DNA from: Hyphomicrobiales bacterium
GTDB lineage: Bacteria > Pseudomonadota > Alphaproteobacteria > Rhizobiales > Rhizobiaceae
Assembly (NCBI GenBank): GCA_003577315.1
Contig: QEVK01000010.1
Span: forward strand, 1-64,000
Direction: 5' to 3'
Length of the DNA stretch: 64,000 nt
Shown: positions 37,437 through 46,024 of the stretch, piece after piece
How positions within the stretch are numbered: position 1 is the first letter of the stretch
Layout: each line of letters starts with the position of its first letter
Notes under the pieces: generated by a model
What the model saw: only the letters and a program-made list of their open reading frames with translations
What the model was told of the DNA's origin: nothing
Database searches by the model: none
Translations under genes and position numbers: made by a program

Positions 37437-37487
37437 ATGACGGATCAAAAGCAATGGTATGCCGGCGTCGACTGGGCGTCGGAAAGC
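37437..37487 (+). pseudogene. IS110-family transposase, N-terminal scrap (A)
   Basis: Seventeen codons, MTDQKQWYAGVDWASES, match the start of an IS110/IS1111 transposase including the first catalytic Asp (GVDWA). The match then stops at the junction with a different IS fragment. The 37103-37436 stretch before it has no gene; it includes the short palindrome around GCGGGGTT/AACCCCGC and may be the old upstream end of this IS. Confidence 0.7.
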
Positions 37488-37766
37488 ATAGCGTCCCAGC
37501 GCGGTGATGCTAGCCGGCGTGGGGAAGCGCTCGATCAGCGCGAGGGTGCGATGATAATTGCCCGTAGCCTCGAAGCCGACAAGGATCGGTCGTCCGATCG
37601 CGGCGAGATATTCGACCGGGCAGTCATAGTCCGGCTTTGTTGCCAATACGGTCATCCGTCGACGGCGGCCGCCTTCGGGCCGCTCAACCAGCACCTCCTG
37701 GCGATGCTTGGACATGTCGATCGCTACCAGCACGGCATCGGTCGCGGTAGAAAGGCGTTTGGTCAT
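37480..37766 (-). pseudogene. IS110-family transposase, N-terminal remnant (B)
   Basis: About 95 codons from [20 protein letters not shown], with [20 protein letters not shown] and ILVGFEATGNYHRTLA, match the N-terminal DEDD half of an IS110 transposase of a different type from scrap A. It ends where scrap A begins, in the opposite direction. Confidence 0.8.
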
Positions 37767-37877
37767 GGTCGACAACCTCGCCGTCCACAAGAGCGCAACA
37801 GCCGCCCAATGCCTGAGGGACAGGAGCGCTTGGTTCCTGTTCCTGCCGCCCTACAGCCCCGATCTCAACCCCTGTAT
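37762..37877 (+). pseudogene. IS630-family transposase, C-terminal remnant
   Basis: [15 protein letters not shown] and [12 protein letters not shown] are the hallmark end of the DDE domain of IS630-type transposases. Only about 38 codons remain. It begins within a few bases of remnant B's start codon. Confidence 0.8.
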
Positions 37878-37931
37878 GGATGGCTCCTGCGGGTCAAGGG
37901 TGTCGGATCGGGTTTGGTGAACAGGTCCCAC

Positions 37932-38117
37932 TCAATCGAGCGCGCTCTTCGGACCCATCGGCGCATCGTGGACAAAGGCCTGCTTGCGCCACTTGGCGAC
38001 CGTCTTCTGATTAAGGCCGTACTGCGCAGCTAGTGCTTTGAGCGGAGCCTTCGATCGCTGTATCGCTGCTCGGATGGCGTACGTGGTCGTGGCGCTGCCG
38101 TGGAGTATCTGTCCCAT
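37932..38117 (-). pseudogene. IS481-family transposase, N-terminal remnant
   Basis: 61 residues, MGQILHGSATTTYAIRAAIQ onward, with the helix-turn-helix LKALAAQYGLNQKTVAKWRK and FVHDAPMGPK, match the start of IS481-type transposases. The integrase core is missing. It is the last mobile scrap before core genes resume at 38178. Confidence 0.85.
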
Positions 38118-38177
38118 AGCTTCTCCCGGAATGAAGGATCATCTTGACTGATTCCCCCGCACTCCGGGACCAGACAC

Positions 38178-38792
38178 CTAGTGGGCGAAGATGTCGTCCT
38201 CGCTCCAGCCCATCAGGTCGAGCTTCGCGCGTGTCGGCAGGAAGCGGAAGCAGGCCTGCGCCTCCTTCTCGCGGCCGTCGCGGGCGAGGCGGCCGGCCAG
38301 CTTGTCGCGCAGCCGGTGCAGGTGCAGCACGTCCGAGGCGGCGTATTCGAGCTGCTCCTGCGTCAGCGTCTCGGCAGCCCAGTCCGACGACTGCTGGGCC
38401 TTGGACAGGCTGACCCCGAGCAGCTCGGCGCAGATGTCCTTCAGCCCGTGGCGGTCGGTGTAGGTGCGCGTCAGCTTCGAGGCGATCTTGGTGCAGAACA
38501 CCGGCTCGGGCATGACGCCGAAGGCGTGGTAGAGCACGGCAAGGTCGAAGCGGCCGAAATGGAACAGCTTCGTCACCTTCCTGTCCTTCAGCAGCGAGAC
38601 GAGGTTGGGCGCGCGCTTCTGGCCGGGCGCGATCTGGATCACGTCGGCGGTGCCGTCGCCCGGCGAAAGCTGGACCACGCACAGCCGGTCGCGGTGCGGG
38701 TTGAGCCCCAGCGTCTCGGTGTCGATGGCGATCGACCCGACGCCGTAACTGGAGAGGTCCGGCAGGTCGCCCCTGTGGAAGCGGATGGTCAT
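38178..38792 (-). CDS. ribonuclease D-like 3'-5' exonuclease, single domain
   Basis: 204 residues with the DEDD-y exonuclease set: IDTETLGLN, FHFGRFDLAVLYHA, and YAASDVLHLHRL. It lacks the HRDC domains of full RNase D, as usual for the short alphaproteobacterial form. It trims RNA 3' ends, tRNA perhaps. It lies 13 bases after the M20 peptidase gene, on the same strand. Confidence 0.92.
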   Translation of the reverse strand: MTIRFHRGDLPDLSSYGVGSIAIDTETLGLNPHRDRLCVVQLSPGDGTADVIQIAPGQKRAPNLVSLLKDRKVTKLFHFGRFDLAVLYHAFGVMPEPVFCTKIASKLTRTYTDRHGLKDICAELLGVSLSKAQQSSDWAAETLTQEQLEYAASDVLHLHRLRDKLAGRLARDGREKEAQACFRFLPTRAKLDLMGWSEDDIFAH

Positions 38793-38805
38793 GGCCCTCG
38801 CCCCC

Positions 38806-40200
38806 TCACTGTCCGGCGAGCGCGGCGATGATGCGCGCCCAGCTTCTCTGGCCCTTGTGGAACGACGACAGGTCGTACTTCTCGTTGGGCGAGTGGATGC
38901 GGTCGTCCTCGAGGCCGAAGCCGACCAGGAGCGATTCCATGCCGAGCAGCCGCTGGAAATCGCCGACGATCGGGATCGAGCCGCCCATGGCGATGGTCAG
39001 CGCCGGCTTGCCCCACTCGTCGGAGAGCGCGCTCTTCGCCCTGGTCACGATGGGCGAATCGTAGGCGAGCTGGATCGCCGGCGAGCCGCCATGCGGCTTG
39101 AAGCTGGCGCGGCAGTCGGCCGGCAGCCTTGCCTCGACGAAGGCGCGGAAGGCGGCGCGGACCTTGTCGGGGTCCTGCTTGTGGACGAGGCGGAAGGAGA
39201 CTTTCGCCGATGCCTGCGCGGCGATGACGGTCTTGAAGCCCTCGCCCTCGTAGCCGCCCGAGATGCCGTTGAACTCGGCGGTCGGGCGCGCCCAGATCAG
39301 CTCCAGCACCGAACGGCCCTTCTCGCCCGAGGGAACCGAAAGCCCGACCTCGCCGAGGAACTTCTGCGCCGTCAGGCCGAGCGCGTCCCACGACGCCTTG
39401 ACCTGCGACGGCGTCTCCTCGACCCCGTCGTAGAAGCCGGGGATGGCGACGCGGCCGATCTCGTCGTGGATGTCGGCGAGGATCTTCGCGAGGATGCGGA
39501 TCGGGTTGGCGGCGGCACCCCCGAAATGGCCCGAATGCAGGTCGCGGTCGGCGGCGTGGATCGTCACCTCCTCGCCGACCAGCCCGCGCAGGCCAACGCT
39601 GATGGCCGGCGTGTCGCGGTCCCACATGCCGGTGTCGCACACGCAGGCGAAATCGGCCTTCAGCTCCTGCGCGTTGGCCTCAAGGAACGGCCTGAGCGAG
39701 GGCGAGCCGGACTCCTCCTCGCCCTCGAACAGGAGCGTGATGCGGCACGGCAGGCCGCCATGCACCGCCTTCCAGGCGCGGCAGGCCTCGACGAACAGCA
39801 TCAGCTGGCCCTTGTCGTCGGAGGAGCCGCGGCCGGTGATGACCTTGCGGCCGGGCGAAAGCTCGCGCACCGCCGGCTCGAACGGGTCGTGCGCCCAAAG
39901 CTCCAGCGGGTCGACCGGCTGCACGTCGTAGTGGCCGTAGAACAGCACGTGCGGGCTGCCTTGCAGGCCGTCGTGATGGGCGACCACCATGGGATGCCCC
40001 GCCGTGTCGCGCACGCTCGCCGCGAAGCCGATCGTCTTCAGGTCCGCCGCCAGCCACTCGGCGGCGCGGCGGCACTCGCCGGCATAGGCCGGGTCGGTGG
40101 AGATGGAGGGTATGCGCACGAAGGCGAACAGCCGCTCGAGGCTGTCGGGCAGGCTGGCGTCGATCTTGGCGAGCACGGGGTCGAGGACGGAGGAGGACAT
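38806..40200 (-). CDS. M20-family metallopeptidase (dipeptidase-like)
   Basis: 464 residues, zinc-dependent M20 peptidase with VLFYGHYDVQPVD, GRGSSDDKGQL, the catalytic EGEEESGS, and the inserted dimer domain. Long M20 dipeptidases hydrolyse short peptides in the cytosol. The start MSSSVLDPVL at 40200 matches the family; the open frame above it overlaps the ncRNA candidate and is not coding. Probably co-transcribed with the RNase D-like gene. Confidence 0.93.
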   Translation of the reverse strand: MSSSVLDPVLAKIDASLPDSLERLFAFVRIPSISTDPAYAGECRRAAEWLAADLKTIGFAASVRDTAGHPMVVAHHDGLQGSPHVLFYGHYDVQPVDPLELWAHDPFEPAVRELSPGRKVITGRGSSDDKGQLMLFVEACRAWKAVHGGLPCRITLLFEGEEESGSPSLRPFLEANAQELKADFACVCDTGMWDRDTPAISVGLRGLVGEEVTIHAADRDLHSGHFGGAAANPIRILAKILADIHDEIGRVAIPGFYDGVEETPSQVKASWDALGLTAQKFLGEVGLSVPSGEKGRSVLELIWARPTAEFNGISGGYEGEGFKTVIAAQASAKVSFRLVHKQDPDKVRAAFRAFVEARLPADCRASFKPHGGSPAIQLAYDSPIVTRAKSALSDEWGKPALTIAMGGSIPIVGDFQRLLGMESLLVGFGLEDDRIHSPNEKYDLSSFHKGQRSWARIIAALAGQ

Positions 40201-40300
40201 TTTCGGTCGGCCTTTCGATTCTGCGGCCGCGACCCTATCCCCGCGCGGCGCGGCGGAAAAGCCCTTCGCGCTTGGGCCAGCGGCCACCGACCGTGGCCGC

Positions 40301-40420
40301 AAAAAAGTGCCGCCGTGGCGGAGGGGGAAACCACGGCGGCCTTTTACAAACGATGCGGGAGCCCGGAGAGGGGGATAAGGCTCCCGCAATGTCCGGTTCA
40401 GGCGGGGGACGGGCCTATTG
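40301..40420 (-). ncRNA. candidate small RNA with two anti-Shine-Dalgarno loops and a terminator
   Basis: On the minus strand a 9-bp stem GCGGGAGCC/GGCTCCCGC (40387-40355) with a C-rich loop and a 10-bp stem GCCGCCGTGG/CCACGGCGGC (40340-40309) with loop TTTCCCCCTCCG follow one another. The second is followed by ACTTTTTT, a good Rho-independent terminator. Both loops share TCCCCCTC, able to pair with Shine-Dalgarno sequences. The layout recalls the suhB/alpha-r14 (NfeR1) RNAs of rhizobia. The 5' end is not known. The rest of the 40201-40597 spacer has no recognised gene. Confidence 0.5.
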
Positions 40421-40597
40421 CCGGACTCGGCGAAAATTGCCGATGCCCTGCATTTGGGTCGCCGAAAGTGGCGATTCAAGGGCACGAAGATTACACTTTC
40501 GTAACATGCGCGTGATCGCCGTCCGCGCCCGCCGCGACAGGGGCCCGCGGCGGTTTGCGATGGACAGCGCCCCCGCCCCGCGCTACCCGTTTGCGCC

Positions 40598-43594
40598 ATG
40601 AAACAGGGCGATCATCTCTTCCTCGTCGATGGCTCGGGCTACATCTTCCGCGCCTATCACGCGCTTCCCCCGCTAACGCGCAAGTCGGACGGGCTGCCGG
40701 TCGGCGCGCTCGCCGGCTTCTGCAACATGCTGTGGAAGCTGATGCGCGAGGCGCGCAACACCGACGTGCGGGCCACGCCCACCCATTTCGCGGTCATCTT
40801 CGACTATTCGTCGAAGACCTTCCGCAACGCGCTCTATCCCGAATACAAGGCCAACCGCTCGGCGCCGCCGGAGGACCTGGTGCCGCAGTTCGGGCTGATC
40901 CGCAAGGCGACGGTCGCCTTCGGCCTGCCATGCCTGGAGATGGAGGGCTTCGAGGCCGACGACCTGATCGCCACCTATGCGCGGCTCGCCGCCGAGGCCG
41001 GCGCCGAGACGACCATCATCTCCTCCGACAAGGACCTGATGCAGCTCGTCAGCGCGACCGTGTCGCTCTACGACCCGATGAAGGACCGCGAGATCAACAT
41101 CCCCGAGGTCATCGAGAAGTGGGGCGTGCTGCCGGAGAAGATGATCGACCTGCAGGCGCTGATGGGCGATTCGATCGACAACATCCCCGGCGTGCCCGGC
41201 ATCGGCCAGAAGACGGCGGCGCAACTGCTGGAGGAGTATGGCGATCTCGACACGCTGCTTTCCCGCGCCGGCGAGATCAAGCAGGCCAAGCGCCGCGAGA
41301 CGCTGATCGCCAACCGCGACAAGGCGCTGATGTCGCGCGAGCTGGTGCGGCTGAAGACCGACGTGCCGGATGTCGAGCCGCTCGATTCGCTCGTGCTGCA
41401 ACCGCCGGACGCGCCGAGGCTGATCGCCTTCCTCAAGGCGATGGAGTTCACCACCCTGACGCGGCGCGTGGCCGAGGCATCGGGCGCCGACGCGGCCGAG
41501 ATCGAGCCGGCCCATGTCGAGGTCGAATGGGGCGCACACGCGCACGGGCCGGACATGGGGGCCGGGGAAAGCCCCTCCTCCCCCGCCGGACCTCCCCCCG
41601 GTGAAAACGGGGAGAAGGAAGACGGCCGCGACGCCGGCGCCTCCCTTGCCCCGCCCTTGCGGGGGGAAGGCAGGGGCGAGGGGGAGAATACCCCGGCCGC
41701 GCTCGCCGCATCCCGAGCGGCGCAGGCCGCGGCGGAAAAGGTCGACACCGCCGCCTATGAGTGCATCCGCGACCTCGCCACGCTGGAGGCCTGGATCGCC
41801 GAGGCGCGCGAGGCCGGCCTCGTCGCCTTCGACACCGAGACCACCTCGATCGACCCAATGCAGGGCGAGCTGGTCGGCTTCTCGCTCGCCACGCGGCCGG
41901 GCCGCGCCGCCTATGTGCCGCTCGCCCACAAGGCGGGCGCGGGCGACCTGCTCGGCGGCGGGCCGGTCGAGGGGCAGATCCCGCTGCGCGAGGCGCTCGC
42001 GGCGCTGAAGGTCCTGCTCGAGGACCCCGCCGCGCTCAAGATCGGGCAGAACCTCAAATACGACCTCGTCGTCATGGGTCGCCACGGCATCGGCATCGCG
42101 CCTTTCGACGACACGATGCTGATCTCCTACGTGCTCGACGCGGGGCTGAACGGCGGCCACGGCATGGACGCGCTGTCGCAGAAATGGCTCGGCCACACCC
42201 CCATCGCCTACAAGGACGTCTGCGGCTCGGGCAAGAACGCGGTCACCTTCGACATGGTCGATCTCGACAAGGCCACCTGCTACGCGGCCGAGGACGCGGA
42301 CGTGACGCTGCGCCTGTGGCGGGTGCTGAAGCCGCGGCTGGCGGCCGAGGGCCTGGTCTCGGTCTACGAGCGGCTGGAGCGGCCGCTGGCGCCGGTGCTG
42401 GCGCGCATGGAGGAGCGCGGCATCTCGGTCGACCGGCAGATCCTGTCGCGGCTCTCCGGCGACCTCGCGCAGGGAGCGGCCGCGCTCGAGGACGAGATCT
42501 ACAAGCTGGCCGGCGAGCGCTTCACCATCGGCTCGCCCAAGCAGCTCGGCGACATCCTGTTCGGCAAGATGGGTCTGCCCGGCGGCTCGAAGACGAAGAC
42601 CGGCCAGTGGTCGACCACGGCGCGGGAGCTGGAGGACCTGGCGGCCGAGGGCCACGAGCTGCCGCGCAGGATCGTCGACTGGCGCCAGATCACCAAGCTG
42701 AAATCGACCTATACCGACGCGCTGCCGGGCTTCATCCATCCGCAGACCAAACGGGTGCATACGAGCTACGCGCTCGCCTCCACCACGACCGGCCGGCTTT
42801 CCTCCTCCGATCCGAACCTGCAAAACATCCCGGTGCGCACGGCCGAGGGGCGCAAGATCAGGACCGCCTTCGTCGCCGGGCCGGGCAACCTGCTGATCTC
42901 GGCCGACTACAGCCAGATCGAGCTGCGCGTGCTCGCCCATGTCGCCGACATCCCGCAGCTGCGGCAAGCCTTCGCCGACGGCATCGACATCCACGCCATG
43001 ACCGCCTCGGAGATGTTCGGCGTGCCGGTGGAAGGCATGCCGGGCGAGGTGCGCCGCCGCGCCAAGGCGATCAATTTCGGCATCATCTACGGCATCTCGG
43101 CCTTTGGCCTCGCCAACCAGCTCTCGATCCCGCGCGAGGAGGCCGGAAGCTACATCAGGAAGTATTTCGAGCGCTTCCCCGGCATCCGCGACTACATGGA
43201 GGCGACCAAGGCGGCGGCGCGCGACAGGGGCTATGTCGAGACCATCTTCGGCCGGCGCGCGCACTACCCCGAAATCCGCTCGCCCAACCCCTCCGTGCGC
43301 GCCTTCAACGAGCGCGCGGCGATCAACGCGCCGATCCAGGGCTCGGCCGCCGACATCATCCGCCGCGCCATGGTGCGCATGGACGCGGCGCTGGAGGCCG
43401 CCGGCCTCGCCGCCACGCGCATGCTGCTTCAGGTCCATGACGAGCTGATCTTCGAGGCGCCGCAGGACGAGGTCGAGGCCGCCATCCCCGTCATCCGCGA
43501 GGTGATGGAGAACGCGACCATGCCGGCGCTGGCGATGAAGGTGCCGCTCGCCGTCGACGCCCGCGCCGCGAAGAACTGGGACGAGGCGCACTGA
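40598..43594 (+). CDS. polA: DNA polymerase I
   Basis: 998 residues with all three domains. The 5'-3' exonuclease (about 1-290) has LVDGSGYIFRAYHAL and FEADDLIATYA. An active-looking 3'-5' exonuclease (about 385-575) has VAFDTETTSIDP. The polymerase domain has SADYSQIELRVLAHVA, RRRAKAINFGIIYGIS and QVHDELIFE. Residues about 322-364 form a Pro/Gly/Glu-rich linker translated from inserted palindromic repeats. The ATG at 40598 is clear. It acts in replication and repair. Confidence 0.97.
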   Translation: MKQGDHLFLVDGSGYIFRAYHALPPLTRKSDGLPVGALAGFCNMLWKLMREARNTDVRATPTHFAVIFDYSSKTFRNALYPEYKANRSAPPEDLVPQFGLIRKATVAFGLPCLEMEGFEADDLIATYARLAAEAGAETTIISSDKDLMQLVSATVSLYDPMKDREINIPEVIEKWGVLPEKMIDLQALMGDSIDNIPGVPGIGQKTAAQLLEEYGDLDTLLSRAGEIKQAKRRETLIANRDKALMSRELVRLKTDVPDVEPLDSLVLQPPDAPRLIAFLKAMEFTTLTRRVAEASGADAAEIEPAHVEVEWGAHAHGPDMGAGESPSSPAGPPPGENGEKEDGRDAGASLAPPLRGEGRGEGENTPAALAASRAAQAAAEKVDTAAYECIRDLATLEAWIAEAREAGLVAFDTETTSIDPMQGELVGFSLATRPGRAAYVPLAHKAGAGDLLGGGPVEGQIPLREALAALKVLLEDPAALKIGQNLKYDLVVMGRHGIGIAPFDDTMLISYVLDAGLNGGHGMDALSQKWLGHTPIAYKDVCGSGKNAVTFDMVDLDKATCYAAEDADVTLRLWRVLKPRLAAEGLVSVYERLERPLAPVLARMEERGISVDRQILSRLSGDLAQGAAALEDEIYKLAGERFTIGSPKQLGDILFGKMGLPGGSKTKTGQWSTTARELEDLAAEGHELPRRIVDWRQITKLKSTYTDALPGFIHPQTKRVHTSYALASTTTGRLSSSDPNLQNIPVRTAEGRKIRTAFVAGPGNLLISADYSQIELRVLAHVADIPQLRQAFADGIDIHAMTASEMFGVPVEGMPGEVRRRAKAINFGIIYGISAFGLANQLSIPREEAGSYIRKYFERFPGIRDYMEATKAAARDRGYVETIFGRRAHYPEIRSPNPSVRAFNERAAINAPIQGSAADIIRRAMVRMDAALEAAGLAATRMLLQVHDELIFEAPQDEVEAAIPVIREVMENATMPALAMKVPLAVDARAAKNWDEAH
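41561..41686. repeat. rhizobial palindromic repeats translated within polA
   Basis: Two GC-rich palindromic blocks (about 41561-41618 and 41639-41686). The first contains, on the minus strand, CCTTCTCCCCG...CGGGGGGAGG, the same hairpin as at 51450-51473. The frame stays open through both, adding about 43 low-complexity residues between the exonuclease domains. Confidence 0.6.
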
Positions 43595-43667
43595 CAGATC
43601 AAAGTTAACTTGAAGGTAACAGGAAGCGAGGATGCTGCGCACCCGAATACCTGGGGGAGGGTGCGGG

Positions 43668-45110
43668 ATGAACGTGGCTCAGCTTCGCGTTTCTGACGAG
43701 AACGACACTATACTTCGCCACGACGCCGATATTGCCGCCATCGGCGAGCGGGCAAGCCGCCTCGGCGTCGAGATCGCCGACGTCGTCGGCCTGATCGACG
43801 ACCTCGGCAAGCTCGGCCACCGCCAGATGGAGACGCTGAAAAGCGTGGTGCGCGAGGCCAGGGACACCGGCGCGGCCAACGCCCGGCTCGCCGCGTCGAT
43901 GGAGGAGACGCGCGCCTCGGCCGCCGAGACGCGCGCCGTGCTGTCGGCCAGCGCCGACACGGTGGCGCGCACGCTGGACGGGGCGGTCAACGACCTGCGC
44001 TCGCTGAGCGAGGGCGTCATCGGCTTCGGCGCGTCGCTGGAGAAGGTCGCCGGGACGATCAAGCTGGTGCGCGAGGCCAGCGCCTCGATCAACGAGATCG
44101 CCCGCGAGACCCAGCTCGTCGCCCTCAACGCCTCGATCGAGGCGGCGCGGCTGGGCGACGCCGGCAAGGGCTTCGCCGTCATCGGCAACGCGGTCAAGGC
44201 GCTGGCCGACCAGATCGGCTCGGCCGCCAAGCAGAACGAGACGAGCCTCGCCGCCTTGCAGGACACGCTCGCCGCGCTCGACCGCACCTCGAAGGACAGC
44301 GCCGCGACCGCCGGGGCGGCCATCGAGGCCTCCGCGCAGGCCAGCGAGGCCACGCGCACCATCCAGTCGCTGGTCTCGACCGTGGAGCAGCTCGCCGACC
44401 GCATCGACGGCATGGTCGACCCGGTGCAGCAGAACATCGCCGCCAGCGACCTGGTGCGGGTGCATCTGGGCGAGCTGGCGGGCATGGCGCGCGACAGCGA
44501 CGGCAAGCTCGCCGCCGCCGGCCGCCGCTCGCAGGCCATCCTCGACATCTCGGAGGACTTCATCCTCTACATCGCCGGCACCGGCATCGAGACGCCCGAC
44601 ACGCCGCTGATCGAGATCTGCCGCCACAAGGCCGGCGAGATCGCCGCCCTGTTCGAGCAGGCGGTGGATGGCGGCCGCATCGCGCTTTCCGACCTGTTCG
44701 ACGAGGACTACCGCCCCGTGCCCGGCTCCGACCCCGAGCAGGTGACGACGCGCTTCACCGCCTTCACCGACAGGGCGCTGCCGCCCATCCAGGAGCCGGT
44801 GCTCGCCATGGACGAGCGCATCGTGTTCTGCGCGGCGGTCGACCGCAACGGCTACCTGCCGACGCACAACCTGGTCTATTCCAGGCCGCAGGGCGACGAC
44901 CCGGTGTGGAACGCCGCCAACTGCCGCAACCGGCGCATCTTTTGCGACCGCACCGGGCTCGGCGCCGGCCGCAACACGCGGCCGTTCCTGTTGCAGACCT
45001 ATCGCCGCGACATGGGCGGCGGCGCCTTCGCGCTGATGAAGGACATCTCGGCGCCGATAACGGTCAAGGGCCGCCACTGGGGCGGCCTCAGGATCGGCTA
45101 CAAGGTCTGA
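43668..45110 (+). CDS. soluble methyl-accepting chemotaxis protein
   Basis: 480 residues, no membrane helix. The helical signalling domain (about 60-290) has the hairpin tip [20 protein letters not shown] followed by [18 protein letters not shown]. The C-terminal 150 residues form a separate domain ending [20 protein letters not shown], known from cytosolic alphaproteobacterial chemoreceptors with an unproved ligand. ATG 43668 follows GGGGAGGG; an upstream ATG at 43632 is less likely. It is alone between polA and rpe, not in a che cluster. Confidence 0.9.
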   Translation: MNVAQLRVSDENDTILRHDADIAAIGERASRLGVEIADVVGLIDDLGKLGHRQMETLKSVVREARDTGAANARLAASMEETRASAAETRAVLSASADTVARTLDGAVNDLRSLSEGVIGFGASLEKVAGTIKLVREASASINEIARETQLVALNASIEAARLGDAGKGFAVIGNAVKALADQIGSAAKQNETSLAALQDTLAALDRTSKDSAATAGAAIEASAQASEATRTIQSLVSTVEQLADRIDGMVDPVQQNIAASDLVRVHLGELAGMARDSDGKLAAAGRRSQAILDISEDFILYIAGTGIETPDTPLIEICRHKAGEIAALFEQAVDGGRIALSDLFDEDYRPVPGSDPEQVTTRFTAFTDRALPPIQEPVLAMDERIVFCAAVDRNGYLPTHNLVYSRPQGDDPVWNAANCRNRRIFCDRTGLGAGRNTRPFLLQTYRRDMGGGAFALMKDISAPITVKGRHWGGLRIGYKV

Positions 45111-45128
45111 CCGGAGCCGAAGGGCAGC

Positions 45129-45824
45129 TCACACCAGCCGGCCGGTCGCCGCGTCGGCGGCGTCGCGGATCGCGGCGATGTTCCTCGCATAGGCTTGCGC
45201 GCCGCCGCCCCTGAACACGGCCGAGCCGGCGACCAGCACGTTGGCGCCGGCGGCCGCGACCAGCGGCGCGGTCTGCGGCGTCACGCCGCCGTCGATCTCG
45301 ATGTCGATCGGCCGGTCGCCGATCATCGCCCTGACCCGGCGCACCTTCTCGATGACCGAGGGGATGAACGCCTGGCCGCCGAAGCCGGGATTGACCGTCA
45401 TCAGAAGCACGAGGTCGAGCCGGTCGAGCACATATTCGATGACGCTTTCGGGCGTCGAGGGGTTGAGCGACACGCCCGCCTTCTTGCCGAGCGCCCGGAT
45501 CGCCTGGAGCGAGCGGTCGAGATGCGGCCCGGCCTCGGCATGCACCGTGATGATGTCGCAGCCGGCCTCGGCGAAGGCGGCGAGGTAGGGGTCTGCCGGC
45601 GCGATCATCAGGTGGCAGTCGAACACCTTGCTTGTGCGGTCGCGGATCGCCTTGATGACCTGCGGGCCGAAGGTGATGTTGGGCACGAAGTGGCCGTCCA
45701 TCACGTCGAGATGGATCCAGTCGGCGCCTGCTTCGGCTATCTGCTCCACCTCCTCGCCCAGCCGCGAGAAGTCGGCCGACAGCACCGACGGCGCGATGAT
45801 GGTTCGTGTGGGGGTGCTCGTCAT
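45129..45824 (-). CDS. rpe: ribulose-phosphate 3-epimerase
   Basis: Interconverts ribulose-5-phosphate and xylulose-5-phosphate. 231 residues, TIM barrel, with [50 protein letters not shown] and EIDGGV. Normal length. It is convergent with the chemoreceptor gene (18-base gap). Confidence 0.96.
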   Translation of the reverse strand: MTSTPTRTIIAPSVLSADFSRLGEEVEQIAEAGADWIHLDVMDGHFVPNITFGPQVIKAIRDRTSKVFDCHLMIAPADPYLAAFAEAGCDIITVHAEAGPHLDRSLQAIRALGKKAGVSLNPSTPESVIEYVLDRLDLVLLMTVNPGFGGQAFIPSVIEKVRRVRAMIGDRPIDIEIDGGVTPQTAPLVAAAGANVLVAGSAVFRGGGAQAYARNIAAIRDAADAATGRLV

Positions 45825-46024
45825 GGCGGCGCTCCGGTTTCACGTGTCCGCGCTCGCCTAGCGCGCCGCGCTGCCGATGTCGAGAAAAAGCGGCCCCGCA
45901 CCCAAGGTTGGACGCCGCGCCGGCGTCGAAGTCGTGTCCGATCCTTCAAACCGCTTTCAAATTGAGGCCCCATTCCTGTAGAAAACACGTTCCGCATGGG
46001 AAACCGGGGCCTGGGAGAACCTTC

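Noticed and set aside
40673-43642. A 989-codon minus-strand frame opposite polA
   Set aside because: Antisense frame in GC-rich DNA; polA on + is conserved throughout.
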